Shown: piece after piece, positions 22,957-33,268 of the stretch
Layout of the letters: each line of letters begins with the position of its first letter
Numbering within the stretch: position 1 is the first letter of the stretch
NCBI GenBank assembly: GCA_024305745.1
Contig: JAHRBS010000008.1
Coordinates: forward strand, 186,001 to 250,000
DNA from: Polyporus tsugae
Taxonomy: Eukaryota; Basidiomycota; Agaricomycetes; Polyporales; Polyporaceae
Reading direction: 5' to 3'
DNA: 64,000 bases
Notes under the pieces: generated by a model
Told to the model about the DNA's origin: nothing
Database searches by the model: none
The model's input: only the letters and a program-made list of their open reading frames with translations
Made by a program: the position numbers and the translations under genes

Positions 22957-23249
22957 AACGTGGCACGGGGGCGGAGCGGTCTGTGGCCCGTCCCCGCGAA
23001 CGAACCTTCATGGGTGCTTTCTTCGCGCAAGAAGAGTGTGTAGCCGTGTATAAGCAGCTATGTAGAGATACAGAGAGAAGTAGGAGTATACGAGCGCGAT
23101 GACCATCCGACTCAGCTGTCCAAGTTGTTTCCAGGCTGGTGCAGCGACAACGGGCCCGGTCGCGCTTCCTCATCTTCGAGTGGCGCCTGCTGAATGTCTT
23201 CTTGCATCTGCCGCATCAGGGTGCCGTCAATGTTGAAGACGGATGCGAT

Positions 23250-24215
23250 GAGACGGCGGACACGGGGAGGCCGAAATCCTTTGGGTGCTCGACGGGCACG
23301 ACGTCCGCGCCAAGCGACGGTTGCGCTGGGTATGCTCGCAGTATGGGCATTTCAAGCGATTCGGGCGCACAGATGAGGTGGGGGGCGCCGTGGACGTGGG
23401 CGAGACGGGTGCGGTGCGTTTCTCGGCAGAGACGCGACGAGCCCTTAGAATGGCTGGGGATGCGGCTCAGGGGAAGGTAAAAGGTAGGGGGAAGGTAAAA
23501 GGTAGGGGGAAGGTAAAAGGTAGGGGAGGGTGTATGCGAGCTGGTGCGACTGCCTGCGCGATGGGACTTGCGCGCGGACCGGACCTTCTCGGGGACAGCG
23601 TGGGTCAATATTGCATCGTCGGTGAATCCCAAATTATGCTCGAGGTGTGAAAGATTTTCGACGAGAGGGGCCTTGATGGACGACGTGGCCGCGATGGTGT
23701 GCGAGTGGTTGGATACGAAGGATACAGGCGGGGTTTGGGATATGGCCGTGTTGTATATGTGGTCCTGAACGTACCCAGAGCCACAGGGAATCAGCTGCAC
23801 GGTACGCCGAGGTGCAACCAATATCGAGATGGATTGACGCATGGGACTGCACGGGAGCAAAGGGTTGTTGAGGAAGAAAGTCGGTCTAGCCGACTTCTCT
23901 CGTCAAGTTTAGAGGGCATCCCACCGCTCCAAGAAGAACAGCGACACAGAAAGCACTCACAAGGCCTCGTTGAGCCCGGCACCGGAGAGACCATTTGACA
24001 GTAGCTCCATGTCGTGGACTGAAAGTCGGCGACGTCGCCTCCGGAAGATGCTAAGGTGTAGGCCGACGAGCTTTCGTCATAGCATGCAGCAGTCGAAGTG
24101 TAAGTGGCACAGGAGTATGCAGAGTGATTCGTGTTGGCAGGAAGGGAACCCAACGCGAGGAGCTGGGGAGCTTGATGGGTGTCGTTCTGGCCATCGCTGC
24201 ACGGGCTTTATGCTA
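23250..24215 (-). pseudogene. Dead third copy of the C2H2 factor family
   Basis: Homologous on the minus strand to the genes at 31824 and 37304. A TATA-like CTAGCATAAAG lies at about 24204-24214, and an upstream ATG at 24194 stands 62 nt before the main start, the same distance as in both live copies. The main start is ACG (24132-24130) where the paralogs have ATG. Exon 1 resembles theirs (HSAYSCATYTS) and ends at a GTGAGTG donor near 23961. Downstream, PVQSHASIH corresponds to their PMQSPPPYD, and KCPYCEHTQRNRR (about 23350) to their CPYCPYVQRNRR. The rest of the finger (about 40 nt) is deleted right after that motif. An 18-nt triplication sits inside. Confidence 0.72.
23471..23524. repeat. 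Three perfect 18-nt tandem repeats
   Basis: Unit GGGAAGGTAAAAGGTAGG repeated exactly three times, inside the dead C2H2 copy. Its minus-strand reading is a repeated PPTFYL motif. Perfect identity suggests recent replication slippage. Confidence 0.9.
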
Positions 24216-26300
24216 GGCCAACGTTGAGGGGGACCATGTCCTTGGGTGTGGAGGATGCGCTCGGGAACATCAGCGTTGACGGGCGACGACGAGAGAGGAC
24301 CGGACGATGCGGGTCAGGACGAACCGTAGGCCCCCGTCCGACGCGAACCCGGACCCGCGCCGTCAGTCTCAGTCTCACCATGCTGTCGTCTGGTCCTGGC
24401 CTCCTTCAAGCTTGCTCTGGCTTCGTATCTCCCCCTCTTGTGCTTCGGTCTCGTACCCGAGCCTCACTCCTTGCAGAGCGCAGTTCGCCGCCCGAGAAAG
24501 TAGAGGCCGTGTTTGTCGTTGCACTGGAGGGCGCATTTCGCCCCAGTCGTTCTGTCTGATGTTGATGCGGGACCGCTGCAGAGGGCATCCCACCGCTGCA
24601 GGGATTCAGACCCGGGTTCACTCGACGCACTGAGGCCAACTCGCCGCAGAGTCATCCGTCCCGCCGAGGACAGAAGTAGGGGACGATTGTTATCGGTACG
24701 GGGTCAGATCCGCAGTGCGGCTCGTCTTCCACCCAACGGCATCGAGCTCAGTTTTTTCCTCAATACCAGAGCCCCGCGACCTCTGAGGACACGATACGGA
24801 CTGCTTCGGGGGGCGTAGAGGCTGGATTTGGGGATGGATGGTATGCAGATTGACTGGATAGGTATGGCGCCTTTATTACGCACTCCTCCCCCCCCAAGCT
24901 GCAGAGCGCATCCCCGAGCATCCCTCCCTCCAGCCCCATATACGCATTGCTGCAGAGCATATGAATGCCGTAGGCACGTCGTCCACGTTGCCGCGGAGTG
25001 CATCCCGCTTCGGCAGAGACCCCTGCGCCCTCCTCGATAAACCTGGCACGGTAGTGTACCGTAGCACATTCATGCTCGCCCAACCGCATGTTCACACCGG
25101 TGTAGAGGTTACCGAATGGATTATACATTGAGTGGGCAGAGAATGTGGGTGGATCATCGGGGGTGCTGCGTACCACCGTAAGCCAGTTCCAAAATCCCCT
25201 CACCCTATCATTGTCCGACTCCGTCCCTTGGCTTCGGTGCTCAGAACAACAGCTAGGCTCATGTTGAACCCGTTGCTCATCTTCGGGTGTGAAATTGCCC
25301 TGGATGGTTGTCAAAACGCACTCAGGGCCTTCGAAAGACCTACAGCCGTACAACGGATGTACCATGCTTGACGGCTCAGGCTCAGCGCCCACTCGCATGT
25401 CATTGTTATCGACATCCTCCTCGAGCTCTTCACGGAGACGGGCATCTGGCCAGTCCGATACCGCCAGATGGGACTCCTTACTCAATGCCCGAAGTACCTA
25501 GTTGACGGCGGCCCTCGTCGCCCTTAGACTCGCCCAAACCTCAGGCCACTTCAGATCGTGCGGGTGGGTGACCGGCATGCCCTCGCTGCCCTCCCTATGC
25601 TGTCTGGACTTGCGGGAAGGTCCTACAGCTGCTAACCGCGACAAGGTGAGCAGCCACCTCGCCAGTTCGCTCTTAATGCCTGTGAGAAGTGAGCCAAGAG
25701 GCGTCGTCGTCATGCCTCCCGCTGCTGAGGGCGCAGTTCAGTGCCATCCCGAGGACGGCCAGCTCGCTGTAGCTACAAATCTTGTTAACCTTTCGCCTCG
25801 TTTCGCTGTTCCGTCTTTTGGACCCGGGGGTGCGAAAGAGTACTAATTTAACCCTCTCTCAGGCCTCAGGCATTGCCTCAGTGTGTGCGTCGAGCTACCA
25901 CCTCAATGGAGAGTCCGATGAACTGGAAGAGCTCTGTTCATTTCTCTCAGGCTGAGCCTCCAGGGCTGAGCTGCCTCTACAAGTTACAACCAAGGCCAGT
26001 CTGGGAGACGTGCGTTGGCAGGTTCACCTTTGTGACTCCGCGAAACTCCGACTACTTACGCCTGTTTCAGACCCTCGACCGATATATATATCCGAGACTC
26101 TGTCCGCTCCAGTGAGTCCTTAACCCTCCCCTGCCTTCGCCCTCTCACCTGCTATCAATAAATTGCTACTTTCTCCAGTTCCTTGTCGCTGTACCCATAT
26201 ACGGCTCTCCCAATCCTTCAGAGGTTACTGTCGACGGCGCCTTACTAGACAAGCCCTTCGCGGTCCAGTGTGCAAGTCCACTCTCTGATACTCCGAAATC
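24216..26300. other. Gene-poor stretch
   Basis: No gene can be supported. A 241-codon minus-strand frame ending at 24760 has a non-ATG start and no recognised motif. A phrase AGAGGGCATCCCACCGCT occurs at about 23910 and again at about 24580, showing minor local duplication. Confidence 0.35.
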
Positions 26301-27510
26301 ATGGAGGGGGTCTATTCCAACACGGCCCCGCCGGGTGGTCCTGCGCCTCTAGGCGAGTTTATTGAGAATGGGTCTCACCAGGCGAGGCATCTGTTCGAGG
26401 ATTCTGACGATGGATTCTTCGATTCGTATGTTCTTGTTCAGTCCGTAATTAGCTATGTCATCTCATGCCTCGCATTCTTACTCCATAGGTGGAATCACAA
26501 GTTTGTCAAGTGGTGGCTGGAAAATAGCAGACAACGCACGAGCGACCCGTCCATCGCGGAGTGCACCGTTGGTGTTGAACGTGATTCGGGTGCGGCGGAT
26601 ATATGGCGGTATAACGAGGTGATTCGGTGTTAACCTAAGTCCTACAGAAACACTGGCAGCTGCAACGGAAGTCAACAGCCCCTCACTGCAACACCAGCTT
26701 GATACCCAAGAGTTGGATGTAAGCTCACCTCGTCACGGTACGCCTCCTACTCGTATCAATTCTATGTTGCTCCAGCTTACGATTTCTCCCACACCTGCTG
26801 CTTTTACATCCCTGCCGTCTGACATGCGTCTGCGTCTTCTGTTTTAGTTTTACCCTCGGCCGACGCTCCTCCGGAACCTGGCCAACCTACTGCCTTCCTG
26901 TCCTCCGGCTCCCCGTCCGATGTTATTCCCATCCCCCCCTTCCGTACCCTCCACGTCCAACACGCATCCCTCCTTCACCGCATTTCTCGGGAATCTAGCG
27001 TTGGCGCAGACCGCCAGCCCATCCGCAGCGGAAATAGATGGCGCGAACGAGCGACCGTCGATCTATCGTCGCTCAACTCCAGCCTCCTCAGCCTCCTCCG
27101 ATTCTGTGCGTCCTCACTCAAACTGCGATAAACCGGGCTGTATACTTGCGAGCGGACGCATCAAGGCGATCCGCCGTACGGAGCGAGCATTGGCCACCAC
27201 CGGCGTAGCCGCGTACGGGAATTCGCAGGACCGCCACTGGGTTTGGGCGGCTGCCCATCGAGTCCTACTCGACTGCGAGCAAAGGAGGACGATGGCGGCG
27301 GTCGACAAAATCTTGCGGTGGCAGCAACAAATTGCCAGCAGCCCGAATAAGCAGGCTCTCGATGCCGTTTTTCGCGCACTCCTCCAGCTTGCTGGCCTTC
27401 CACGCTTGGTACCTGCGCAGACCGGGACCGGCAATCCGCAGCACTTGCAAGAAGGATTGGGACCGAACGTCATGGCTAGCGGCGGGAATGCAGAAACGAA
27501 CGTTATGTAG
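26301..27510 (+). CDS. Hypothetical protein, uncertain model
   Basis: ATG at 26301 (MEGVYSNTAPPGGPAPL). A first intron from GTATGT at 26426 to CATAG at 26488 restores NHKFVKWWLENS. A later segment ETLAAATEVNSPSLQHQ ends at a GTAAGC donor near 26719. The 3' portion could be either of two overlapping frames; the longer, 26920-27510, has helix-like content (AAVDKILRWQQQIASSP). I do not recognise a family, and the connection between the two halves is unproven. It may be two fragments or a decayed gene. Confidence 0.3.
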
Positions 27511-28881
27511 AGGGAGGTCGGACTTTTCGCTTTTTTTTTCCTGTGCCTGTCTGTCGTATGTGTCGTTTCTGCTTTGCGTCCGTCACTCACATCTCTTGAG
27601 CTTTGTTGTATGTTTGTCACGCTCTGCTACCCCATGCTGTCCATGTAACATGTTGATGCCTCGCTTGCCTCTTGGAAACCAAATCGCTTCCGAGTATCTC
27701 TTCCCTTGATAGATTGTACATGCAACGAGTGTTTTGTGTGTTCTCTCGGCAGACCCCAACGACCTCAGGCTGTCCCACTCAGAGGACATGGATGTACTTA
27801 TGACATGTCGGAGAAAAATGTTGACAGGGCCCGGGGATGTTCCTACTACTGTAAGTATGTACCACTGGCATGACGACGCCCGGGCGTCTCCGTTGCCTTC
27901 TTGGTCGCAACCGTGGCACGCGTCACGTCAGCCATCTCGAACCTCCTCTTTCTACCGATACTTACAGTACTCCACGTCCACCCCAGTTCGAATTCCGAAT
28001 GCATGGTCCCCCGAACTTGTATTGCGTTGCCCCGACTCATCCTTTCTTCCACGTGCAATCACTAATCGAAAACAGATTCTATGTCTCCGAGCCTCAGGTG
28101 CCTGCACACTACTACGCTTTGGACTATGGCTTACTAGGTATGCTTTCGATGCAGGTCTCTATCATACTCCGACCACCATCAGGTACTACATCCGCGCTGA
28201 CAATTATGCGATAGGTGGTAGTAACTCGGCGGGATAGCAATTTATGGATGATCTTTCAGGCCACCGTCGGGTTACTTCGTGGATCTCGCGCCCTCACATC
28301 CTCCATGCTGAAGTTTAGAAGCTGGACAAGTTCTGGGCTACCCGGTCCAATACCGTGATGCGAACAGGACCATAATTCCCTTGGTAGGTGTGTAATTCGT
28401 CCATGCTGTTTCGCGGTGATTCATTCTCGGCAGCCATCCGTGTTTGGGAAGTTATTCTCTCTAGGCTGCAGTGGTAGATCACCGACACGTTCCAGTCCGC
28501 ACGATGCAGAGCATTGCGCGTTCGTAGCGCTAGACTACGGTGCAATGCATAATCGACTTCTGCGGATTATCCTCGTCTCTGGTTGCTTGCGCGCTCTGCT
28601 GTCCGTTCGTATAACCGGTCATATCTCTCTTCGCCTCGACTAACGCCCGCGTACTCTCCCCTGATTCTTAATCAGCCTGTACTACAACTCCAGCACAATT
28701 TCCATTCTCAGTCGTCGTTCTTTCTGCTCATGATGGATCGACGTCCTCGTTGAACAGCTGCCTACAATTATCTTGCCGCATCCATCCGAACAACTCGACG
28801 ACCGGCCACCCCCCTTTATCAACCTTTCCCCCATGAAGACATCCCGCATTCCCCCGCCTTTCTCCTCTCGCAACGCTTTGC
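27511..28881. other. Spacer with weak coding-like traces
   Basis: Around 27985-28100 a plus-strand frame reads PPQFEFRMHGPPNLYC and is followed by an AAACAG acceptor-like site, but neither start nor continuation is convincing. Nothing else is supported. Confidence 0.3.
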
Positions 28882-29877
28882 ATGCCAAACTACGCCCCAT
28901 TCCACGACTGCGCGGACAATCCTCCCGTCTACATCCCCGTGCGCACCTACCGCCATTGGGGAGTCAGAAGATGGCCGCCACCTGAACCGAAGCCGGTTCT
29001 TCACCGCTATACATTCCCAGACGTCCACATATATCAATCCAATACCGTCGGTGTACCGAACGCCCATCATGGAGAGCGGGAGTCTAGAGAAAAGCGCGGG
29101 GAGCCTCGCGACTCGAAAAGGCGTCGTGTTCACTTCGCAGACCGACCCGTCGTCATTGAGCTGCCCACCTATCCTCCGCGGCATACCTCCTCCGCGCCTG
29201 CGCCCTCTCGAACAGCCCCTCGACCGTGCTCCCCCTCTCGTACCCCAGCTGCTGCGTGCGCGCCTCCACCAGCACCTACATCCCTCGCACACTCGACCCC
29301 CACCGCACGCCAGACCCCATCTGCACCTGCCCAGTCTCACCACCGCCGTTCCGTCACCGCCACCTCGGGTCTTCATGACCTTCTCATGACCTTCCCGTCC
29401 AGTCTGTGGGACATGAGGCATAACGTGAGACCAACGTACCATCCCCAATACCAACCGCGCTACTCCGAACCCGTCTTCCCCCACGATCACCGGAAGGGGC
29501 CTATCACGCTCTACTTCCATCCGTGCGACCACACCGAGTTCTCCTGGACCACGAAAGTCAAGGCGCACCGCGGGAAGCATCTGACCGTGAACGACGTGCT
29601 GGGCACGATCAGCACCGAGCTGTTTCGGCGGTCGGCGTGCAGGGATTTGTCCGAGGGCCACCCGTGCTACGCGAACGCACGCAGCGCACATCGGATCCGG
29701 ACGCGGCGCGGGCATACGCGGCGGCCGCACTACGACGATGCGTTCCGGAACGTCGACTTGTACCATGCCGACTGTGGGCAGGGGCTGTACTTCGAGGGGT
29801 TGAGGCCGGAGAGGCTGAGCGATGGAGAGGTTGTGTATCTGGTGAAGTTCGGCTACGCGCGACGGGCCCGGGGATGA
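28882..29877 (+). CDS. DUF6699-type protein
   Basis: Single-exon gene of 331 aa from ATG at 28882. The N-terminal half is Pro-rich and basic (KRRRVHFADRPVVIELP, then a long Pro/Ala/Ser linker). The C-terminal third fits the DUF6699 pattern of basidiomycete proteins: ITLYFHPC, then HLTVNDVLGTISTELFRR, and a terminal block LYFEGLRPERLSDGEVVYL. DUF6699 has no known biochemical function. No signal peptide or membrane segment. A broken relative lies about 0.8 kb downstream on the same strand, suggesting tandem duplication. Confidence 0.7.
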   Translation: MPNYAPFHDCADNPPVYIPVRTYRHWGVRRWPPPEPKPVLHRYTFPDVHIYQSNTVGVPNAHHGERESREKRGEPRDSKRRRVHFADRPVVIELPTYPPRHTSSAPAPSRTAPRPCSPSRTPAAACAPPPAPTSLAHSTPTARQTPSAPAQSHHRRSVTATSGLHDLLMTFPSSLWDMRHNVRPTYHPQYQPRYSEPVFPHDHRKGPITLYFHPCDHTEFSWTTKVKAHRGKHLTVNDVLGTISTELFRRSACRDLSEGHPCYANARSAHRIRTRRGHTRRPHYDDAFRNVDLYHADCGQGLYFEGLRPERLSDGEVVYLVKFGYARRARG

Positions 29878-30690
29878 GGTGAGCGGCGATGTGGTTATCC
29901 GGTCATCTGTACGGAATTTGAACGCTCTGAACGTTCGGATGTTAGGTTCAGGGTTTTCGCGCAACGTGCGCATGTCAGAAGCAATGGATCGGGCCCGAGA
30001 TGATCGATACGATCGTCCTCCGAGGCTTTGTGCCTTGAGGACGATTCAAAGGCTCAGCTCATTCTGTCCAGCCCCTGCGCCACCTCTCCAATTCGTTTTC
30101 CAAAGACTCTCGTTGATCATGCTTTGTGCTCCTCGACGATGGTCCAGCCCGCGGTGCTCTCGTTGAACATGCCATCATATGTTCACTTCTTATAATCCTC
30201 ATCCCTTCTAGAACTTCTGTTAGACTCTCCTCACGACGCTGACGAGTTCAATGAAACACGCTGCCACATCCCCGATTCTCCACTATAGCCTACAGCTCGG
30301 ACAATTCTGATTGATATCGATGATACATCTTGTGTTCAGGTGCATGCCGCTTCAAGGTTCCGTTAGTTCACCTCCCCATACACGCCGGACTCGTTCCGGG
30401 ACATGGGTGTTCAGTTCATATGTCCCCGGGCGTACATCCGCAGGACAAAAGGCGCTGACACAACCTTATCAGCTTTCCACAACTTAAGAAGGTGCCACCA
30501 ATTCATTGCCCGGTGGTGTGTAGTCAAATCGCAAGCGAGGAAATTGCTTGCATTCCGATGCTGTACAGTCCGACTCAGTTTCTGTGCATCATGTTGAAGT
30601 CCCCCGAGGGTGAGAAGAAACGAACCCGCGTTTGTTCAAGAACAACCGCCAGCCCCAGTCGTGCTACGTCCAAGCTTCCGCCGCCTCCGC
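29878..30690. other. Intergenic
   Basis: No gene recognised. Contains complementary runs CGATCGTCCTCCGAGGC and CCTTGAGGACGATT around 30010-30050, a weak inverted repeat. Confidence 0.35.
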
Positions 30691-30699
30691 CCGTCGAAT

Positions 30700-31117
30700 C
30701 ATATGTTTGCGGGGCTGCCAGCGCCGAGGGCGTGTGACACAGAGATCGAGGTGACGCACACGCGTCCGGCGATGATCTTGTGCGCGGCTGACGCGGACGT
30801 GCCGTGGGTGACGGTGTACGAGGTGTTCATCGTGGTCTTCCTACGGCTCGTGTCGCCGATTGGGGAGGATCCGGACGAGATGGCGGCGATGCACGGGGCG
30901 CGGTTCGACGCTGCGATTCGGAGGAGGCGAGGCGGAGGTGGAGAGCTGGACGGCCAGCCTCGCAGCATCGGGGGGCATACCTCAAGATTGACTATCTTGG
31001 AGAGCGGCGGTGGTTCAAACTTTGGAAGGGATCCGGCCTGCGTTGAGAGACGAGGTTCTCGTTCTGGTTGGGAGGAGGCTTGGGGAGGTGTTTGTGATTG
31101 AGCTTGGGAGAGAGTGA
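30700..31117 (+). pseudogene. DUF6699-like fragment with frameshifts
   Basis: Frame 1 carries EIEVTHTRPAMILCAADADV and WVTVYEVFIVVFLRLVSP, matching the layout of DUF6699 (strand, then T-V-x-D/E-V helix). The following block AYLKIDYLGERRWFKLWKG is in another frame, and the final ALRDEVLVLVGRRLGEVF in a third, ending at 31117. No splice sites explain the two frame changes, so this is read as a relic. Confidence 0.5.
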
Positions 31118-31122
31118 GTGAG

Positions 31123-31740
31123 AGCGCTGCAGCAGTTGGTTGTGGCAGGTTAGGTTTTGAGTGCGCAGTGTATAACCTTCTCCATTGTTCATTTGTTTCG
31201 CAGTGTACGATTCCGGCGGTGATATTTGAGGGATGGTAGTGTTGCCTTCGTTCTATAGTGCATTTCTATCTCGATATTCATCTCAGGCTGTTGGTTAGTA
31301 CTGGAGGTTCGCAGCTTACTATAATGTCGTAACCCTTGTACCCCGCCAGGATGTTATGTTAGACAAAGGGGTTTAAGGGCATGGGGGCAGCGAATGGAGT
31401 CTAGAAAAGCTATATCGACAATTGATGCGTTGACGGCGGGCAGGAGTACGGTGTCGCCTGGTGTCGGCGTGTCGCAAGGTGGCCAACCAAGTGCGCAGGC
31501 CCGCTTGACAAAGGGGGCCGAAGTGGTGAAGAGACCACGCGAGCCAGCAAGCAAAGTCCCGAGATCAGAGAGCACCGTGGGACGATGGGCGCATACAGTG
31601 ACCATCTCTGTCGATGCTTGTTTGTCCCGTCTCCCCTCCCCTCCGCGCCATCATCATCCTGGCCTTTCGTCAACGGTCAAAGGAGCATTGCCGAGCGCAT
31701 TCCCCTCACCCAAGGGTACGGATCCCCCTCTCGTTTGTCT
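31123..31740. other. Intergenic and duplicated promoter
   Basis: From about 31425 the sequence matches 36960-37240 closely (for example GACGGCGGGCAGGAG and CGCATACAGTGACCATCTC), so the promoter was copied together with the C2H2 gene. Nothing coding is seen. Confidence 0.6.
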
Positions 31741-31750
31741 AGCATAAAAG
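31741..31750 (+). promoter_or_regulatory. TATA-like box of the first C2H2 gene
   Basis: AGCATAAAAG, identical in sequence and relative position to 37221-37230, within the conserved duplicated promoter. It is 12 nt before the upstream ORF start, so whether that ATG is in the mRNA depends on the real transcription start. Confidence 0.5.
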
Positions 31751-31761
31751 CACGCGCAACC

Positions 31762-31827
31762 ATGGACGACTCGCTATCCGTCCGGACCCCCAATTCCCCA
31801 CCCTCCACTGTCCTCCCTTCAGGATGA
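31762..31827 (+). promoter_or_regulatory. Upstream ORF overlapping the main start (ATGA)
   Basis: 21 codons starting in a good context (ACCATGG) and ending in TGA at 31825-31827, overlapping the main ATG at 31824-31826. The paralog at 37242-37307 has the same length and overlap. Between them I count seven base changes, six changing the amino acid, so length and overlap, not peptide sequence, are conserved. Confidence 0.55.
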
Positions 31828-32837
31828 ATTCCTCCGCTCACTCCTCCATCCACACTGCGACGAACGCTTACCCCTACACCCCCACTGATTATGAAGACTT
31901 AGACCTTTGGTCCTCGGCCGAAGAATGGTCCTGGGGCGGGTTTGTCGGTCCCAGAGCATGGCCCGACGCAGATCAAGTTATAGTTGACGCATTGTGAGTG
32001 TCTCCCGTGTTCGAATGGCTACAAGCACTGACTTTTATGAAAAGCTTCGCCGCCAAAGTCACAAGTACCAGCCCGCCTGCTTCCTCCACCTTAGTCCCCA
32101 TGCAGTCGCCGCCTTCCTACGATCAAGAGCCCAGCTTCCTTCATCATACCGCAGAAGCTGCTCAGCTTCGTCCACATTCCCTTGATCGCTGTCACCCATA
32201 CCCGTACTCGTCGTATTCCACCCTCTCGCAAGCATTCGAGCAAGCCCTCCCCGAAACGACAGCGTCGTGCATCTCCCCAAGCCTCATATGCTCCCCCCCA
32301 CAACACGATTCCGATCTCAAGGACGACTGCCCATCCGCCCCGACATCCCAATCCTCCCGCGCTAGCTGTCGCGCAGCCCATCGCAACCCATCGTCTTCTC
32401 CCCATCCCTCCCCTTCACCCGAACCATCGCCGCGGACATCCTCGGTCGTCATCGCGTCCCAGCGAAGGAATGCGCCTGCGCGTACTCCGGCGCCAGTCTC
32501 AGCCGAGAGCTGGCAGTGTCCCTACTGCCCGTACGTCCAGCGCAACCGCCGCTCGCCTGACCTGAAGCGACACATCAAGACGCACACGCGCGGCGCAGAC
32601 GTCGCGGACTGGGTGTGTTGCGGGGTACCCGTTCTGAACGCTGTCGAGCTCGGCGTACCGACTACGACTGTGCGCGAGGCTCAGACGTTCGACTTCGACG
32701 GGGTGCTGATGGTCGGAGGGTGCAGGAGGGCGTTCAGCCGACGCGACGCGCTGATTCGTCATCTGCAGAGGGAGAAGGGGAAGTGTTTTGGGGACGCGCT
32801 GTCGTTGCATCAGCGGGGGAACAGGGAGAGTTGTTGA
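31824..32837 (+). CDS. C2H2-type zinc finger protein, probable transcription factor
   Basis: Two exons, 31824-31993 and 32045-32837, 320 aa. The N-terminal region is Ser/Thr/Tyr/Pro-rich with acidic patches, resembling an activation region. A basic SQRRN segment precedes finger 1, CPYC-x14-H-x3-H (CPYCPYVQRNRRSPDLKRH), near residues 225-250. A second, atypical unit begins with WVCCG and ends with GGCRRAFSRRDALIRH plus a Cys in KGKCFGD. Probably nuclear. Downstream of an overlapping upstream ORF that may control translation. Paralogous to 37304-38386 with the promoter duplicated as well; a third, dead copy lies at 24.2-23.2 kb. Targets are unknown. Confidence 0.85.
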
Positions 32838-32961
32838 GGACGGGGCTCTTGAGCACGAGCGCGTTTCTTCTGTGGACTTTATGTTGTACTTACTTTTCGA
32901 CCGTACGATCTCGTCACGCATACTACGCCCGAACGCGCGCCCCGTCCCTTGCCGTCGCTTT

Positions 32962-33115
32962 CCTCCCCTCTCTGACGGCTGGAACAAGATCGGATGCATC
33001 GCTGAGGACACCAACTCCGGACGTGCGCTCACAGGCCTCCACCGCGATGGCTTGTGCCGACTGCTGTGCGTCAAAGGAGGTCAAAGGGCTTTCCTCTGGT
33101 TGGCGTTTGCCATGA
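32962..33115 (+). pseudogene. WSC-domain fragment
   Basis: Reads PLSDGWNKIGCIAEDTNSG and RALTG, then after a deletion a block equivalent to CADFCASKGFPLAGV of the DUF1996-WSC genes, with a duplicated TCAAAGG that breaks the frame. It corresponds to WSC1 of the genes at 3-5 kb and 11-14 kb. No other part of that gene is nearby. Confidence 0.8.
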
Positions 33116-33268
33116 CGGAGAGGCTGGGGGCTGATTACATAGTCGTCACCTGGATATCCGAGTCGTCGGCCGTGTTCTCAGTCTGCTCACTGCTCAGTAC
33201 CACTTCGTTCCATCCCATCCCGAGAAGTTCGTTAACATTCACCGCCATCCACTGCCGTTGTCGACATA

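Noticed and set aside
22315..23043. 242-codon plus-strand frame
   Set aside because: Opposite the Cys-rich relic, no recognised motif, and codon content like a shadow of the minus-strand segments.
24760..25485. 241-codon minus-strand frame
   Set aside because: Begins at TTG rather than ATG, no motif or splice partner, and contains repeated CTGCAGAG-like strings; not enough to call a gene.
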